This document shows, piece after piece, positions 10,627 to 20,041 of a stretch of DNA of 64,000 nt (its first letter is position 1; each line of letters begins with the position of its first letter). The stretch is from Rhizobium acidisoli. Lineage in GTDB: Bacteria; Pseudomonadota; Alphaproteobacteria; Rhizobiales; Rhizobiaceae. The notes below the pieces were generated by a model. That model did no database searches and was not told the origin of the DNA. It saw nothing but the letters and a program-made list of their open reading frames with translations. The DNA is taken from NCBI RefSeq assembly GCF_002531755.2, contig NZ_CP034998.1:496001-560000 (forward strand), read 5' to 3'. Made by a program: the position numbers and the translations under genes.

Positions 10627-11167
10627 ATTTCGCGGACGGCCTCTCGCCGTGCCAAAATCCAACGAGATCCGGCCGACTGCCGACCGGACGCGCGAGAGCC
10701 TGTTCAATATATTGAGCCATGCTTATCCGGAATGCGTCGATGGCACCCGGATCCTCGACCTTTTTGCCGGAACCGGCGCGGTCGGCCTCGAAGCCGTTTC
10801 ACGCGGCTGTCGCCACGCGCTCTTCGTCGAAAACAGCGTCGAGGGCAGGGCGCTGCTCTGGGAAAACATCGATGCGCTCGGCCTCCACGGCCGCACGCGC
10901 ATCCTGCGCCGCGATGCGACCGATCTCGGCAGCGTCGGCAATCTCGAAGCCTTCGACGTGCTGTTTGCCGATCCGCCTTATGGCAAGGGCCTCGGCGAAA
11001 AGGCGATGGCGGCGGCGGCCGGGGGCGGCTGGCTCAGGCCCGGCGCGATCGCGGTGCTCGAAGAACGCGCCGATATTGTCGTATCCGTGCATCCTTCCTA
11101 TGTTTTCCTCGAGAACCGCATCTTTGGCGATACGAGGGTGCATTTCTTCCGGTATCAGCCGCAATAA
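10607..11167 (+). CDS. rsmD: 16S rRNA (guanine(966)-N2)-methyltransferase
   Basis: SAM-dependent methylation of G966 in 16S rRNA. The 186-residue product begins with GTG and reads MRIVGGEFRGR, with the SAM-binding motif DLFAGTGAVGLEA (about 50-62) and the N-methyltransferase motif DPPY (122-125). Length is normal. The GTG start lies inside the 3' end of the upstream pseudouridine synthase gene (20-bp overlap in another frame), suggesting translational coupling of two rRNA-modifying enzymes. Confidence 0.95.
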   Translation: MRIVGGEFRGRPLAVPKSNEIRPTADRTRESLFNILSHAYPECVDGTRILDLFAGTGAVGLEAVSRGCRHALFVENSVEGRALLWENIDALGLHGRTRILRRDATDLGSVGNLEAFDVLFADPPYGKGLGEKAMAAAAGGGWLRPGAIAVLEERADIVVSVHPSYVFLENRIFGDTRVHFFRYQPQ

Positions 11168-11180
11168 GCGGGGGCGGGGC

Positions 11181-12062
11181 GTGCAGCAGGCAGAGATCAT
11201 CAGCCCGAAACTGCCTGCGATCAGCGACCTTCCGACGGTCGCCGTCGCTTTCGGCGGCGGTGGCGCGCGCGGACTTGCCCACATCCACATCATCGAGACG
11301 CTCGACGAACTCGGCATCCGCCCGGTGGCGATATCGGGTTCGTCGATGGGCGCGATCATGGGGGCCGGCATGGCCGCCGGCATGTCGGGCGCCGAAATCC
11401 GCGAACATGCGCTGACGACCGTCGGCAACAAGACGGCGGTCGTTGCCCGCATCTGGGGCCTGCGGCCGGCGACGGTGCGCGATGCGGTGGCCAAGGGCAT
11501 CCGCATCGGCCAGTTCAATCTGGAGCGGATCCTGAAAGCCTTTCTGCCGGCCGAGCTGCCGGCCCGCTTCGAAGATCTGCTGGTGCCGATGAAGGTCATC
11601 ACCACCGATTATTACGGCCAGAACGAAGTCATCATCGAAGAGGGTGAGCTGTTTCCGGCACTCGCCGCCTCTTCCGCCATTCCCGCCGTCTTCATGCCGG
11701 TGCGCCTGCGCGGCCGCGTGATGATCGACGGCGGCATCAGCAATCCCGTGCCCTATGAACCGCTGATGGATCTCGCCGATATCGTCATCGGCATCGATGT
11801 CGTCGGCGCGCCGGAAGGCGACGGCACCCATATTCCGAACCGCATGGAAAGCATCTTCGGCTCCGGCCAACTGATGATGCAGACGGCGATCACGCTGAAG
11901 CTGAAGCTCTGCCAGCCGCACATCTTCCTGCGCCCGGCCGTCGGCCGCACCGGCGTCATGGATTTCCTCAAGGCCCGCGACGTCCTGGCCATGTCGATCG
12001 GCGTCAAGGACGAGCTGAAATTCGCCCTCGACCGCGAGATCGAGGCGCGGCTGAAGAGTTAG
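11181..12062 (+). CDS. patatin-like phospholipase family protein
   Basis: Predicted serine lipase or phospholipase with a Ser-Asp dyad. The 293-residue protein shows the oxyanion-hole glycine run FGGGGARG (about 24-31), the nucleophile elbow GSSMG (Ser55) and the DGG motif (Asp at about 183). It lacks an obvious signal peptide, resembling the RssA-type cytoplasmic group. The start is GTG at 11181, preceded by GCGGGGGCGGGG; the frame stays open far upstream but overlaps rsmD. The stop codon overlaps that of the convergent antiporter gene by 3 bp. Confidence 0.88.
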   Translation: MQQAEIISPKLPAISDLPTVAVAFGGGGARGLAHIHIIETLDELGIRPVAISGSSMGAIMGAGMAAGMSGAEIREHALTTVGNKTAVVARIWGLRPATVRDAVAKGIRIGQFNLERILKAFLPAELPARFEDLLVPMKVITTDYYGQNEVIIEEGELFPALAASSAIPAVFMPVRLRGRVMIDGGISNPVPYEPLMDLADIVIGIDVVGAPEGDGTHIPNRMESIFGSGQLMMQTAITLKLKLCQPHIFLRPAVGRTGVMDFLKARDVLAMSIGVKDELKFALDREIEARLKS

Positions 12063-13873
12063 GCCTCTGCCGTCGCATCCACCGTTCCCGCCAGCGGATC
12101 GTCCTCGAAGGGATCGGCGGCGCGTTTCGGCTTGACCAGCGGTTCGGGGCGGACAGGGTGGGAAAACAGCATGTCGCGGCCGGCCTGCAGCCCTTCGGAC
12201 ACCTGCAGCACCAGACGCGCCTCGTCGCGCTTGCGGATGTCCTCGCCGATCTCATAGGCGTCGACCTCGGGAACGCCGAGCGCCTCCAGCGTCCGCCGTC
12301 CGAAGAGCAGGCCGGATTCCAGCGTTTCGCGCAGCTCGTAATCGACGCCCTTGTTGCGCAGTTCGATCGAATGGATACGGTCGTAGGAGCGCACGTAGAG
12401 CCTTGTGTGCGGATAGTCCGCCTGCACCAGCTCCACCACCTTGTCGGTCACCTCCTTCTTCTGCGTGCAGACGAGCACGATCTTTGCCCGGTCGATGCCG
12501 GCCGAGCGCAGCACGTCCTTGCGGGTGCCGTCACCGAAATAGATGCGGAAGCCGAAAGAGGAGGCCTGGCGGATGCGGTCCGCCGAAAATTCGATGACGG
12601 TGACGCTGCGCCCGCCGGCAAGCAGGATCTGCGCGGCGATCTGGCCGAAACGCGAGAAGCCGACCATCAGCACGTCGGCGCCGGCGCCCTCGAAATCCTC
12701 ATCCAGCTCCTCATGCTCGTCGCCGCTGAGCAGACGCTTCGAAAGCGCCGCGCCGATCGGCGTCAGCGCCATGGACAGCGTGACGATCGCAACCAGCAGC
12801 GATGCGGTACTCGCCGACATCAGCCCGACGGTCGCCGCCGCGGTAAACAGCACGAAGCCGAATTCGCCGCCCTGCGGCAGCAGGAAGGCGATGCGGATCG
12901 CATCATCATGCGGAGAGCCGGAGATCCGGCAGAGCCCGTAGATGATGATCGCCTTGACCGCCATGATGATCGGCACCGCGACGATGACGAAGAGCACGTT
13001 GTCGGCAAGCACGTCGAGCTGCAGCGACAGGCCGACGGCGATGAAGAAGATGGCGAGCAGCACACCGCGGAAGGGCTCGATATCGGCCTCCAGCTCGTGC
13101 CGGTAGGAGGATTCGGCGAGCATCACCCCGGAGAGGAAGGCGCCCATCGCCATCGAAAGCCCGGCAAGCTGCATCAGGCTCGCCGATCCCATGACGACGA
13201 AGAGGGCGGCGGCGATCATCGCTTCGCGCGCACCGGTGCGGGCGATGACCTGGAAGAGCGGCGTCAGCAGGTAGCGCCCCATGACGACCATCGCCGCGAC
13301 CGCGCCGACGGCGACAGCAAAATCGGTGAGTGGCGCAGGGCTGCCCTTGCCACCGCCGTCGAGCACGGTGATCAGCGCCAAGAGTGGCACGATCGCCAGG
13401 TCCTGGAACAGCAGCATCGAGAAGGAGCGCTGCCCGTACCTCGTGTTGACGTCGCCGTCACCCTCGAGGATCTGCATGGCGAAGGCCGTCGAAGACAGCG
13501 CCAGGCCGAAGCCGGCGACGATGCTGCCGCGCCAGTCGAGAACCTCAGAAAACCAGGCAAGCGCTGTCAACGCCAGCCCGGTCACCACCACCTGCGCCGT
13601 GCCGAGGCCGAAAATGTCGCGGCGCATCTGCCAGAGGCGGCTGGGTTTCAGTTCCAGCCCGATGATGAAAAGCAGGAAGACGACGCCGAGTTCGGCAACG
13701 GCAAGGATCTGTTCGCCGTCGGTGATGCCGTGGAAAACCGGTCCGATGACGATGCCGGCGGCGAGATAGCCGAGCACCGTGCCGAGCCCGAGCTTCTTGA
13801 AGATCGGTGCGGCCACAACCGCTCCGCCGAGCAGCAGGATCGTTTCGGAAAAAAAGGCATTGGACGCGGACAT
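12059..13873 (-). CDS. monovalent cation:proton antiporter (CPA2 family) with RCK domain
   Basis: Inner-membrane K+ or Na+/H+ antiporter of the KefB/YbaL type. About 604 residues: an N-terminal antiporter domain of some 12 hydrophobic segments (including GLELKPSRLW and the region GGEFGFVLF), then a TrkA-N/RCK nucleotide-binding domain starting ADVLMVGFSRFGQ (about 420). The start at 13873 (MSASNAFFSE) is preferred because it places the first helix correctly; an upstream in-frame ATG (13963) would add 30 polar residues. Ion specificity cannot be read from sequence. It is divergent from pmbA. Confidence 0.9.
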   Translation of the reverse strand: MSASNAFFSETILLLGGAVVAAPIFKKLGLGTVLGYLAAGIVIGPVFHGITDGEQILAVAELGVVFLLFIIGLELKPSRLWQMRRDIFGLGTAQVVVTGLALTALAWFSEVLDWRGSIVAGFGLALSSTAFAMQILEGDGDVNTRYGQRSFSMLLFQDLAIVPLLALITVLDGGGKGSPAPLTDFAVAVGAVAAMVVMGRYLLTPLFQVIARTGAREAMIAAALFVVMGSASLMQLAGLSMAMGAFLSGVMLAESSYRHELEADIEPFRGVLLAIFFIAVGLSLQLDVLADNVLFVIVAVPIIMAVKAIIIYGLCRISGSPHDDAIRIAFLLPQGGEFGFVLFTAAATVGLMSASTASLLVAIVTLSMALTPIGAALSKRLLSGDEHEELDEDFEGAGADVLMVGFSRFGQIAAQILLAGGRSVTVIEFSADRIRQASSFGFRIYFGDGTRKDVLRSAGIDRAKIVLVCTQKKEVTDKVVELVQADYPHTRLYVRSYDRIHSIELRNKGVDYELRETLESGLLFGRRTLEALGVPEVDAYEIGEDIRKRDEARLVLQVSEGLQAGRDMLFSHPVRPEPLVKPKRAADPFEDDPLAGTVDATAEA

Positions 13874-13992
13874 CGGGGCGATTTCTTTCGACGGCGGGGA
13901 ACAGGCCGGCAGCCTCGACAAAGAATCGGCGGCGGCGGCCTTGATGCTTGGGTGAGTGCACAATAAATGGAAGCCGAAGGAAAGGCCAAATC

Positions 13993-15339
13993 ATGTCCTC
14001 TGAAATCGATTCCTCGACACTTCTTTCCCGCGCAAGTCAATTGATCGATCTGGCCAGGAAGGCAGGGGCCGATGCCGCCGACGCCGTCGTCGTCCGGTCG
14101 CGCTCACAATCGGTCAGCGTCCGCCTCGGCAAGGTCGAGGGCACGGAATCTTCCGAAAGCGACGATTTTTCGCTGCGTGTCTTTATCGGCAAGCGCGTCG
14201 CCAGCGTTTCGGCCAATCCGGGCTTCGATCTCCAGGCGCTGGCCGAACGCGCCGTCGCCATGGCCAAGGTCTCGCCGGAAGACCCTTTCGCCTGCCTCGC
14301 GGATGAGGCGAGCCTGGCGAAATCCTATCCCGACCTGCAATTGCTCGATACCACCGAGGTCTCCTCCGAGATGCTGCGCGAGGCAGGCCTTGCCGCCGAA
14401 GCCGCGGCCCTTGCGGTCAAGGGTGTCACCAATTCCTCCGGCGCCGGTGCCTCGGCCGGCATGGGCGGCCTGGTTCTTGCCACCTCGCACGGTTTCGAAG
14501 GCAGCTACATGGCCTCGCGTTTCGGCCATTCCGTCAGCGTCATCGCCGGCGAAGGCACCGGCATGGAGCGCGATTATGATTTCGACAGCCGGCTCTATTA
14601 TGCCGAGCTCGACGATCCCGCCGACATCGGCCGCCGCGCCGGCGAACGGGTGATCAAGCGCATCAATCCGCGCCAGGTGCCGACCGGCAAGGACGTCACC
14701 GTCATCTTCGACCCGCGCGTCGCCCGCGGCTTCGTCGCCCATATCGCCGGCGCGATCAATGGTGCCGCCGTCGCCCGTAAGTCGAGCTTCCTGCGCGACA
14801 GGATGGGCCAGCAGGTGCTGAAATCGGGCCTGTCGATCACCGACGATCCGTTGATCGTGCGCGGCCCCTCCTCGCGGCCCTTCGACGGCGAGGGCGTATC
14901 GGGCGAGCGGATGGTGATGATCGAGGACGGCGTCTTGAAGCACTGGTTCCTGTCGACCTCGACGGCGCGCGAACTCGGCCTTCAGACCAACGGCCGCGGC
15001 GTGCGCGGCGGCACTGCCGTCTCGCCGTCCTCCACCAATCTTGCCCTTGAACCCGGCGACATCACGCCGGAGGAACTGATCCGCAGCGTCGGCAACGGTT
15101 TTTATGTCACCGAGCTGATCGGCCACGGCGTCAATATGATCACCGGCGAATACAGCCGCGGCGCCACCGGCTTCTGGATCGAGAACGGCGAACTGACCTT
15201 CCCGGTCTCCGAGGTGACGATCGCCTCGAACCTCAAGGACATGTTCATGCGGCTGACGCCGGCAAACGACATCGACCGCAAGTTCGGCGTCGCGGCCCCG
15301 ACCTTCGCCATCGAAGGCATGACGCTGGCAGGGCGCTAG
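13993..15339 (+). CDS. pmbA: metalloprotease-like TldD/PmbA family protein (TldE subunit)
   Basis: PmbA/TldE, the non-catalytic partner of TldD in a heterodimeric zinc protease that trims modified peptides and acts on toxin-antitoxin components in E. coli. The 448-residue product has the family-typical N-terminal segment and the C-terminal GRGVRGGTAVSPSSTNL and GHGVNMITGEYSRGA stretches. It lacks an HExxxH motif, as expected for TldE. The start at 13993 follows GGAAAGG; an earlier ATG at 13948 is in frame. The stop codon forms part of a downstream palindrome. Confidence 0.92.
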   Translation: MSSEIDSSTLLSRASQLIDLARKAGADAADAVVVRSRSQSVSVRLGKVEGTESSESDDFSLRVFIGKRVASVSANPGFDLQALAERAVAMAKVSPEDPFACLADEASLAKSYPDLQLLDTTEVSSEMLREAGLAAEAAALAVKGVTNSSGAGASAGMGGLVLATSHGFEGSYMASRFGHSVSVIAGEGTGMERDYDFDSRLYYAELDDPADIGRRAGERVIKRINPRQVPTGKDVTVIFDPRVARGFVAHIAGAINGAAVARKSSFLRDRMGQQVLKSGLSITDDPLIVRGPSSRPFDGEGVSGERMVMIEDGVLKHWFLSTSTARELGLQTNGRGVRGGTAVSPSSTNLALEPGDITPEELIRSVGNGFYVTELIGHGVNMITGEYSRGATGFWIENGELTFPVSEVTIASNLKDMFMRLTPANDIDRKFGVAAPTFAIEGMTLAGR

Positions 15340-15386
15340 AGCATGATGCCGAAAAGTGTGTGCGGTTTTCGGACGACATCATGCTC
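15339..15386. repeat. palindromic intergenic element, GCATGATG type
   Basis: Outer arms GAGCATGATG (15339-15348) and CATCATGCTC (15377-15386), inner arms CCGAAAA (15349-15355) and TTTTCGG (15366-15372). The first base is the last base of the pmbA stop codon. A truncated relative lies at 29530, and two related copies with different outer arms at 46340-46466. Confidence 0.85.
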
Positions 15387-15412
15387 AAACGAAAGTTGGA
15401 CGGATTGATGCG

Positions 15413-16222
15413 ATGAGCGATAGGGAAAAGGCCCGCTGGCAGAACGATCTCACGCTGATCGTCGATGCTGCGAAAGAGGCCGGTGCGGTCGCTTTCGGTT
15501 TCTTCAACCAGTCTCCCGAGGTCTGGTGGAAAAACGACGACCGCTCCCCCGTCAGCGCCGCCGATTTCGCCGCCAACAAAACGCTCGAGACCATTCTGCG
15601 CAAGGCGCGGCCAGACTATGGCTGGCTGTCTGAGGAAACCGACGATGATGCCGACCGCCTCGCGCATGAGACGCTGTTCATCATCGACCCGATCGACGGC
15701 ACGCGCGCCTTTCTCGGCGGGCAGAAGCTCTGGTGCGTCAGCGTCGCGGTCGTTCATCGCGGCCGGCCGGTCGCCGGCGTGCTCTATGCCCCGGCGCTCG
15801 AGGAACTCTATGAGGCCGTCGATGGCGGCGTGGCGCTGAAGAACGGCGTGCCCTTCACCGTCTCCGCCGCAGGACCGGAGGAGACGAGCCGCCTTGCGGT
15901 CGGCGAGGATCTGTTGAAGACCTTTCCGCCGGAGTTTCGCGACCGGGTCAGCCGCCACAAGCACATTCCCTCGCTTGCCTATCGCATCGCCATGGTGGCG
16001 GACGGTCGTCTCGAAGGCACCTTCGTCAAGAGCAATTCGCATGATTGGGATCTGGCCGCCGCCGATCTGATCCTGAGCTGCGCCGGCGGTGGCCTCGTCG
16101 ATCTCGACGGCAGGCCGATCGTCTACAATCGCGCCGACGTGACCCACAACGTCCTTTGCGCAGCACCGACGCCCCGCATCGCTGAGTTTCTCGCGGCCTT
16201 TGCGGGACGACGAGACAGTTGA
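15413..16222 (+). CDS. inositol-monophosphatase-family phosphatase, CysQ-like 3'(2'),5'-bisphosphate nucleotidase
   Basis: Mg-dependent, lithium-type phosphatase; the substrate is probably adenosine 3',5'-bisphosphate (CysQ role in sulfate assimilation) or an inositol phosphate. The 269-residue product has the first metal site EE (74-75), DPIDGT (92-97) and the C-terminal WDLAAAD motif (about 203-209). ATG 15413 fits the family start; the frame extends upstream through the palindrome. It heads a run continuing with DUF4170, waaA, a HAD phosphatase and lpxK, all on this strand. Confidence 0.85.
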   Translation: MSDREKARWQNDLTLIVDAAKEAGAVAFGFFNQSPEVWWKNDDRSPVSAADFAANKTLETILRKARPDYGWLSEETDDDADRLAHETLFIIDPIDGTRAFLGGQKLWCVSVAVVHRGRPVAGVLYAPALEELYEAVDGGVALKNGVPFTVSAAGPEETSRLAVGEDLLKTFPPEFRDRVSRHKHIPSLAYRIAMVADGRLEGTFVKSNSHDWDLAAADLILSCAGGGLVDLDGRPIVYNRADVTHNVLCAAPTPRIAEFLAAFAGRRDS

Positions 16223-16283
16223 CGTTTCCGTCAAAATCCCGCAGATGGGGTGGCGGAGGAGAATAGCAGAAAGAGAACAAAAA

Positions 16284-16523
16284 ATGACTGACTCCGGTGA
16301 CAAGAAGCAGCTTTTGCATCTGGTTTTTGGCGGCGAACTGGAAAGCCTCGACAACGTCCAGTTCCGCGATCTGAAGGGTCTCGATATCGTCGGCATTTTC
16401 CCGGATTATGCCACGGCGCTGACAGCCTGGAAGTCGAAGGCGCAGCAGACGGTCGACAATGCGCATATGCGCTATTTCATCGTCCACATGCATCGTTTGC
16501 TCGATCCGCAGGAAAAGGCCTGA
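16284..16523 (+). CDS. small DUF4170-type protein
   Basis: 79 residues, MTDSGDKKQLLHLVFGGEL to DPQEKA, recognised as the small DUF4170 family that in alphaproteobacteria commonly sits before waaA. No signal peptide or membrane segment; likely cytoplasmic. Function unknown. It lies 61 bp after the CysQ-like gene and 189 bp before waaA, in the lipid A / Kdo run. The start at 16284 follows AGAAAGAGAAC. Confidence 0.8.
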   Translation: MTDSGDKKQLLHLVFGGELESLDNVQFRDLKGLDIVGIFPDYATALTAWKSKAQQTVDNAHMRYFIVHMHRLLDPQEKA

Positions 16524-16712
16524 AGCAGCCGATCTCGGCCATCGGCCGCGGCATGTATCGGCGGCCTGCGCTTCGTCGCGCCGGGCTTCGTGCACCGGCC
16601 GTCCGTCGATCCGGATCGTTTGACGCATTCTGAACAAATTCATCGGCCATTCCGGCCGCAACGATAATGAGGGAATGGGTTTGATGTCGATCTTGGATCG
16701 GAGACTGGCGCA

Positions 16713-18032
16713 ATGAGTTCCCGGATGGCTCGGTTCGGTCTGAGCGCATACCGTCTGGCGGGAACCGTGGCCTCTCCTGTCGTCGGCCTCTATATCACCT
16801 ACCGCACGGCCAAGGGCAAGGAAGACCGGGCGCGACGCCTGGAACGCTTCGGCTATCCGAGCGCCAACCGGCCGCAGGGCCCGCTCGTCTGGTTCCATGC
16901 CGCAAGTGTCGGTGAAACCAATGCCGTCATTCCGCTGATCCGTGAAATCCGCCGCCGCGACATCCATGTCATCTTGACCACAGGCACGATCACCTCGGCG
17001 AGGCTCGCCGCCGAGCGCCTCGGCAATGACGCGATCCACCAATATGTGCCGCTCGACCTGAAGCCCTCGGTCAGCCGCTTCCTCGATTATTGGCAGCCCG
17101 ATTGCGCCATCATCGCCGAATCCGAGATCTGGCCGGCAACGGTGCTGGAACTCGGCCGCCGCCGCATTCCGCAGATCCTGATCAATGCCCGCATGTCGGA
17201 TCGTTCCTTTGCCCGCTGGCGCCGCCGGCCGGCAATCGCCGAAGCCTTGTTCGAGAATCTCGCCCTCGTCATCGCCCAGTCGGATATCGATGCCGAACGT
17301 TTCCGCGATCTCGGCGCCGTTCCCGTCATCACCTCCGGCAATCTGAAGGTCGATACCGACGCACCGCCCTATGACAGCGCTGTCCTCGCCCGCTACAAGA
17401 AGCAGATCGGCGACCGCAAGACCTGGGCGGCGATCTCGACCTTCGACGGCGAGGAGAATGCCGCCGCCATCGTTCATCGGGCACTGAGGGAGCGCGATCG
17501 TCAGCTGACGATCATCGTGCCCCGCCATCCCGACCGTTGTGACGAGATCGAGGCGGCTCTGGTCAAGCTGGGGCTGAAGGTCGCCCGCCGCACTCGCGAC
17601 GATGTCCTGTCGGCCGATGTCGATATTTTCCTCGGCGATACGATCGGCGAAATGGGCCTCTATCTGCGACTGACGGAAATCGCCTTCGTCGGCCGCTCGC
17701 TGTTTGCCGAAGGCGGCCAGAACCCGCTTGAGCCCGCCATGCTCGGCTGCGCCGTTCTCTCCGGCGGCCATGTGCAGAATTTCCGCGATGCCTATCAGAA
17801 GCTTGCCCGCAGCGGCAGCGCCCGCATGGTGCGCGATACCGAAATGCTGGCCAAGGGCGTGCACTACCTTTTGACCAATGACGAAGCCCGCCGCAATATG
17901 ATCGAGGCCGGTATTACCGCCGTGCACGAGATGCGGGGTGCGCTGACCGCCACCGTCAAGGGGCTGGAACCCTATATCAACCCGCTGACGGTGAAGGCGC
18001 GGCTGCTGCCCAAGGCCGTGGCCCAGCTCTGA
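16713..18032 (+). CDS. waaA: 3-deoxy-D-manno-octulosonic acid (Kdo) transferase
   Basis: Transfers Kdo from CMP-Kdo to the lipid A precursor at the inner membrane. The 439-residue product has an N-terminal membrane-anchoring segment, then the GT30 domain with WFHAASVGE (catalytic base Glu68 by comparison with the family) and a second Rossmann domain that includes LGDTIGEMGLYL and the GGQNPLEP motif. Length is normal. Nine bp separate it from the HAD phosphatase, and lpxK follows, so lipid A assembly genes cluster here. Confidence 0.95.
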   Translation: MSSRMARFGLSAYRLAGTVASPVVGLYITYRTAKGKEDRARRLERFGYPSANRPQGPLVWFHAASVGETNAVIPLIREIRRRDIHVILTTGTITSARLAAERLGNDAIHQYVPLDLKPSVSRFLDYWQPDCAIIAESEIWPATVLELGRRRIPQILINARMSDRSFARWRRRPAIAEALFENLALVIAQSDIDAERFRDLGAVPVITSGNLKVDTDAPPYDSAVLARYKKQIGDRKTWAAISTFDGEENAAAIVHRALRERDRQLTIIVPRHPDRCDEIEAALVKLGLKVARRTRDDVLSADVDIFLGDTIGEMGLYLRLTEIAFVGRSLFAEGGQNPLEPAMLGCAVLSGGHVQNFRDAYQKLARSGSARMVRDTEMLAKGVHYLLTNDEARRNMIEAGITAVHEMRGALTATVKGLEPYINPLTVKARLLPKAVAQL

Positions 18033-18041
18033 GGATAAAGC

Positions 18042-18764
18042 ATGGCGGCAGCGTCCCTTATCAAAGGCATTCTCTTCGACAAGGACGGGACGCTGCTCGA
18101 TTATGACGAGAGCTGGCTGCCGGTAAACCGCGAACTTGCCCGTATCGCCGCCGAGGGCGACCCGCTTCTCGCCGACCGGTTGCTGTTGGCCTGCGGCATG
18201 GATCCGGTGACCGGCCATATCGTGCCCGACAGCCTGCTTGCCGCCGGCAATACCCGCCAGATTGCCGAGGGCCTGGTTGCTGCGGGCTCGATGGTCGAGG
18301 TCGTCGAACTGACGGTTCGGCTCGACGAGCTGTTTTCCAACGCCGCCGAATTTTCCGTGCCGGTAACCGATCTCGCCGGCTTCTTTGCGAGACTGCATCG
18401 GCGCGGCTTCAAGCTCGGCGTCGCCTCCAGCGACAATGAGCGCTCGATCCGCCAGACGGCGGAACGTTTCGGTTTCGCCCGCTATGTCGATTATATCGCC
18501 GGATATGACAGCGGTTTCGGCGTCAAGCCGGAACCGGGCATGGTGCTCGGCTTTTGCGCCGCGACCGGCCTTTCGCCCGAGGAAGTGGCGATGGTCGGCG
18601 ACAACAATCACGATCTGCATATGGGCCTGAATGCCGGAACGGGGCTAAGGATCGCGGTGCTGACCGGCACCGGTTCGCGCGATTCGCTGGCCGCTGCCGC
18701 CCATCATGTGCTCGACGATATCACCGCGCTCGAGACGCTGCTGCCGGATCTGCAGCCGGCCTGA
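18042..18764 (+). CDS. HAD-family phosphatase (phosphoglycolate phosphatase-like)
   Basis: A cytoplasmic HAD hydrolase of 240 residues. Motif I reads FDKDGTLLD (nucleophile Asp13, acid Asp15), motif II GVASSDNE, motif III includes VKPEPG, and motif IV MVGDNNHDL, so all catalytic parts are present. A helical cap between motifs I and II suits the Gph/PGP subgroup. It lies 9 bp after waaA in the LPS run; dephosphorylation of a metabolite in that pathway is possible but unproven. Confidence 0.85.
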   Translation: MAAASLIKGILFDKDGTLLDYDESWLPVNRELARIAAEGDPLLADRLLLACGMDPVTGHIVPDSLLAAGNTRQIAEGLVAAGSMVEVVELTVRLDELFSNAAEFSVPVTDLAGFFARLHRRGFKLGVASSDNERSIRQTAERFGFARYVDYIAGYDSGFGVKPEPGMVLGFCAATGLSPEEVAMVGDNNHDLHMGLNAGTGLRIAVLTGTGSRDSLAAAAHHVLDDITALETLLPDLQPA

Positions 18765-18867
18765 CGGGTAAGGGCTTGCATTTTCATTGATTTTGGCTTC
18801 TCAATCCGGCCGGTCGAAAAGCAAGGGGCTGGCTGCCGCAAGGCGGGCAGGGGAGCGGAACGGCAAG

Positions 18868-19941
18868 ATGATATCCGAAGCGCCGCCGTTCTGGTGGAGG
18901 AAAGCCGATTGGCGGGCCTGGCTGCTGGCGCCTGTTTCCTTTCTCTACGGTCGTATCGCCGGCCACCGCATGGCCCATGGGCGCCGCGCCTCCGTTGCCA
19001 TTCCGGTTATCTGCGTCGGCAATTTCACCGTCGGCGGCGCCGGCAAGACGCCGACGGCGCTGACCATTGCCCGCGCCGCCAAGGCGAAAGGGCTGAAACC
19101 GGGCTTTCTCAGCCGCGGTTACGGCGGCTCTCTCGATGTGACGACGGTGGTCGATCCCGATCACCACCGGGCGGTTGCCGTCGGCGATGAGCCGCTGCTG
19201 CTTGCCCGGGAGGCGCTGACGGTGATTTCGCGGAGGCGCGTCGACGGGGCTCAGCGTCTGGTGGCGGAGGGCGCCGATCTCATCATCATGGATGACGGTT
19301 TCCAGAGCGCCCGGCTGGCGATCGACTATGCCCTGCTGGTCATCGACGCGACCCGCGGCCTCGGCAACGGCCATATCGTGCCGGCCGGCCCGGTGCGGGC
19401 CCCGATCGGCCAGCAGCTGCGTTCGGCCACCGCCCTGTTGAAGGTCGGCGGCGGCAATGCCGCCGACAGGATCGTCCGCATGGCGGCACGCGCCGCAAAG
19501 CCCTATTTCACCGCCGCGCTGAAAGTGCGCGGCGACAATACGCTTACCGGCATGAAGGTGCTCGCCTTCGCCGGCATCGCCGATCCCGCCAAATTCTTCC
19601 GCACGGTCGAATCGCGCGGCGCCGAAATCACCGTCGCCAAATCCTTCGGCGACCACGAGCACCTGACCGAGGACGAGATCGACGACATCCTGACGACCGC
19701 CGAGCGTCAGGGCCTGCTGATCGTCACCACCTCAAAGGATTTCGTCCGTCTCTCCGGTCATCCCGGCAAGGCGGCACAGCTCGCGGAAAAGTGCCGGGTG
19801 ATCGAGGTCGACATGGTGTTCGAGGATCACCTCGCCCCGAGCCTGATCATCGACCGGGCGATCGTTGCCTGCCGCGAGCGGCGTCTGCGTGAGATCAAGG
19901 CCGGCGTTAAAGCGAGTCCCGGAAAGGCTGAGCCGGTCTAA
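18868..19941 (+). CDS. lpxK: tetraacyldisaccharide 4'-kinase
   Basis: Inner-membrane-associated kinase phosphorylating the 4' position of the lipid A disaccharide precursor. The 357-residue product has an N-terminal hydrophobic anchor (about 17-30), Walker [15 protein letters not shown] (about 51-64) and the family motif MDDGFQ. The start at 18868 follows GGGAGCGG; a longer frame from 18787 is unsupported. Some rhizobia dephosphorylate the 4' position later, but LpxK is still needed to make the intermediate. It is the last gene of the LPS run before the apparent insertion. Confidence 0.95.
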   Translation: MISEAPPFWWRKADWRAWLLAPVSFLYGRIAGHRMAHGRRASVAIPVICVGNFTVGGAGKTPTALTIARAAKAKGLKPGFLSRGYGGSLDVTTVVDPDHHRAVAVGDEPLLLAREALTVISRRRVDGAQRLVAEGADLIIMDDGFQSARLAIDYALLVIDATRGLGNGHIVPAGPVRAPIGQQLRSATALLKVGGGNAADRIVRMAARAAKPYFTAALKVRGDNTLTGMKVLAFAGIADPAKFFRTVESRGAEITVAKSFGDHEHLTEDEIDDILTTAERQGLLIVTTSKDFVRLSGHPGKAAQLAEKCRVIEVDMVFEDHLAPSLIIDRAIVACRERRLREIKAGVKASPGKAEPV

Positions 19942-20041
19942 AAGACTGCTGCAAACTCGCGTTGGTTTGCGGAGGCTATGGATCAACGGCCTCTTGTCCG
20001 CCGCTTCGTCCGGCTTTCTCCTACCCCCAATCGCAATGTGG

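Noticed and set aside
12158..13966. 602-residue open frame antisense to the CPA2 antiporter gene
   Set aside because: Composition dominated by His, Asp, Arg and Gln, no domain, and it mirrors a well-conserved gene. Typical shadow frame of GC-rich DNA.
16026..18620. 864-residue open frame on the minus strand across cysQ-waaA-HAD genes
   Set aside because: Runs antisense through three convincing genes and has no recognisable domain; a codon-bias artefact.
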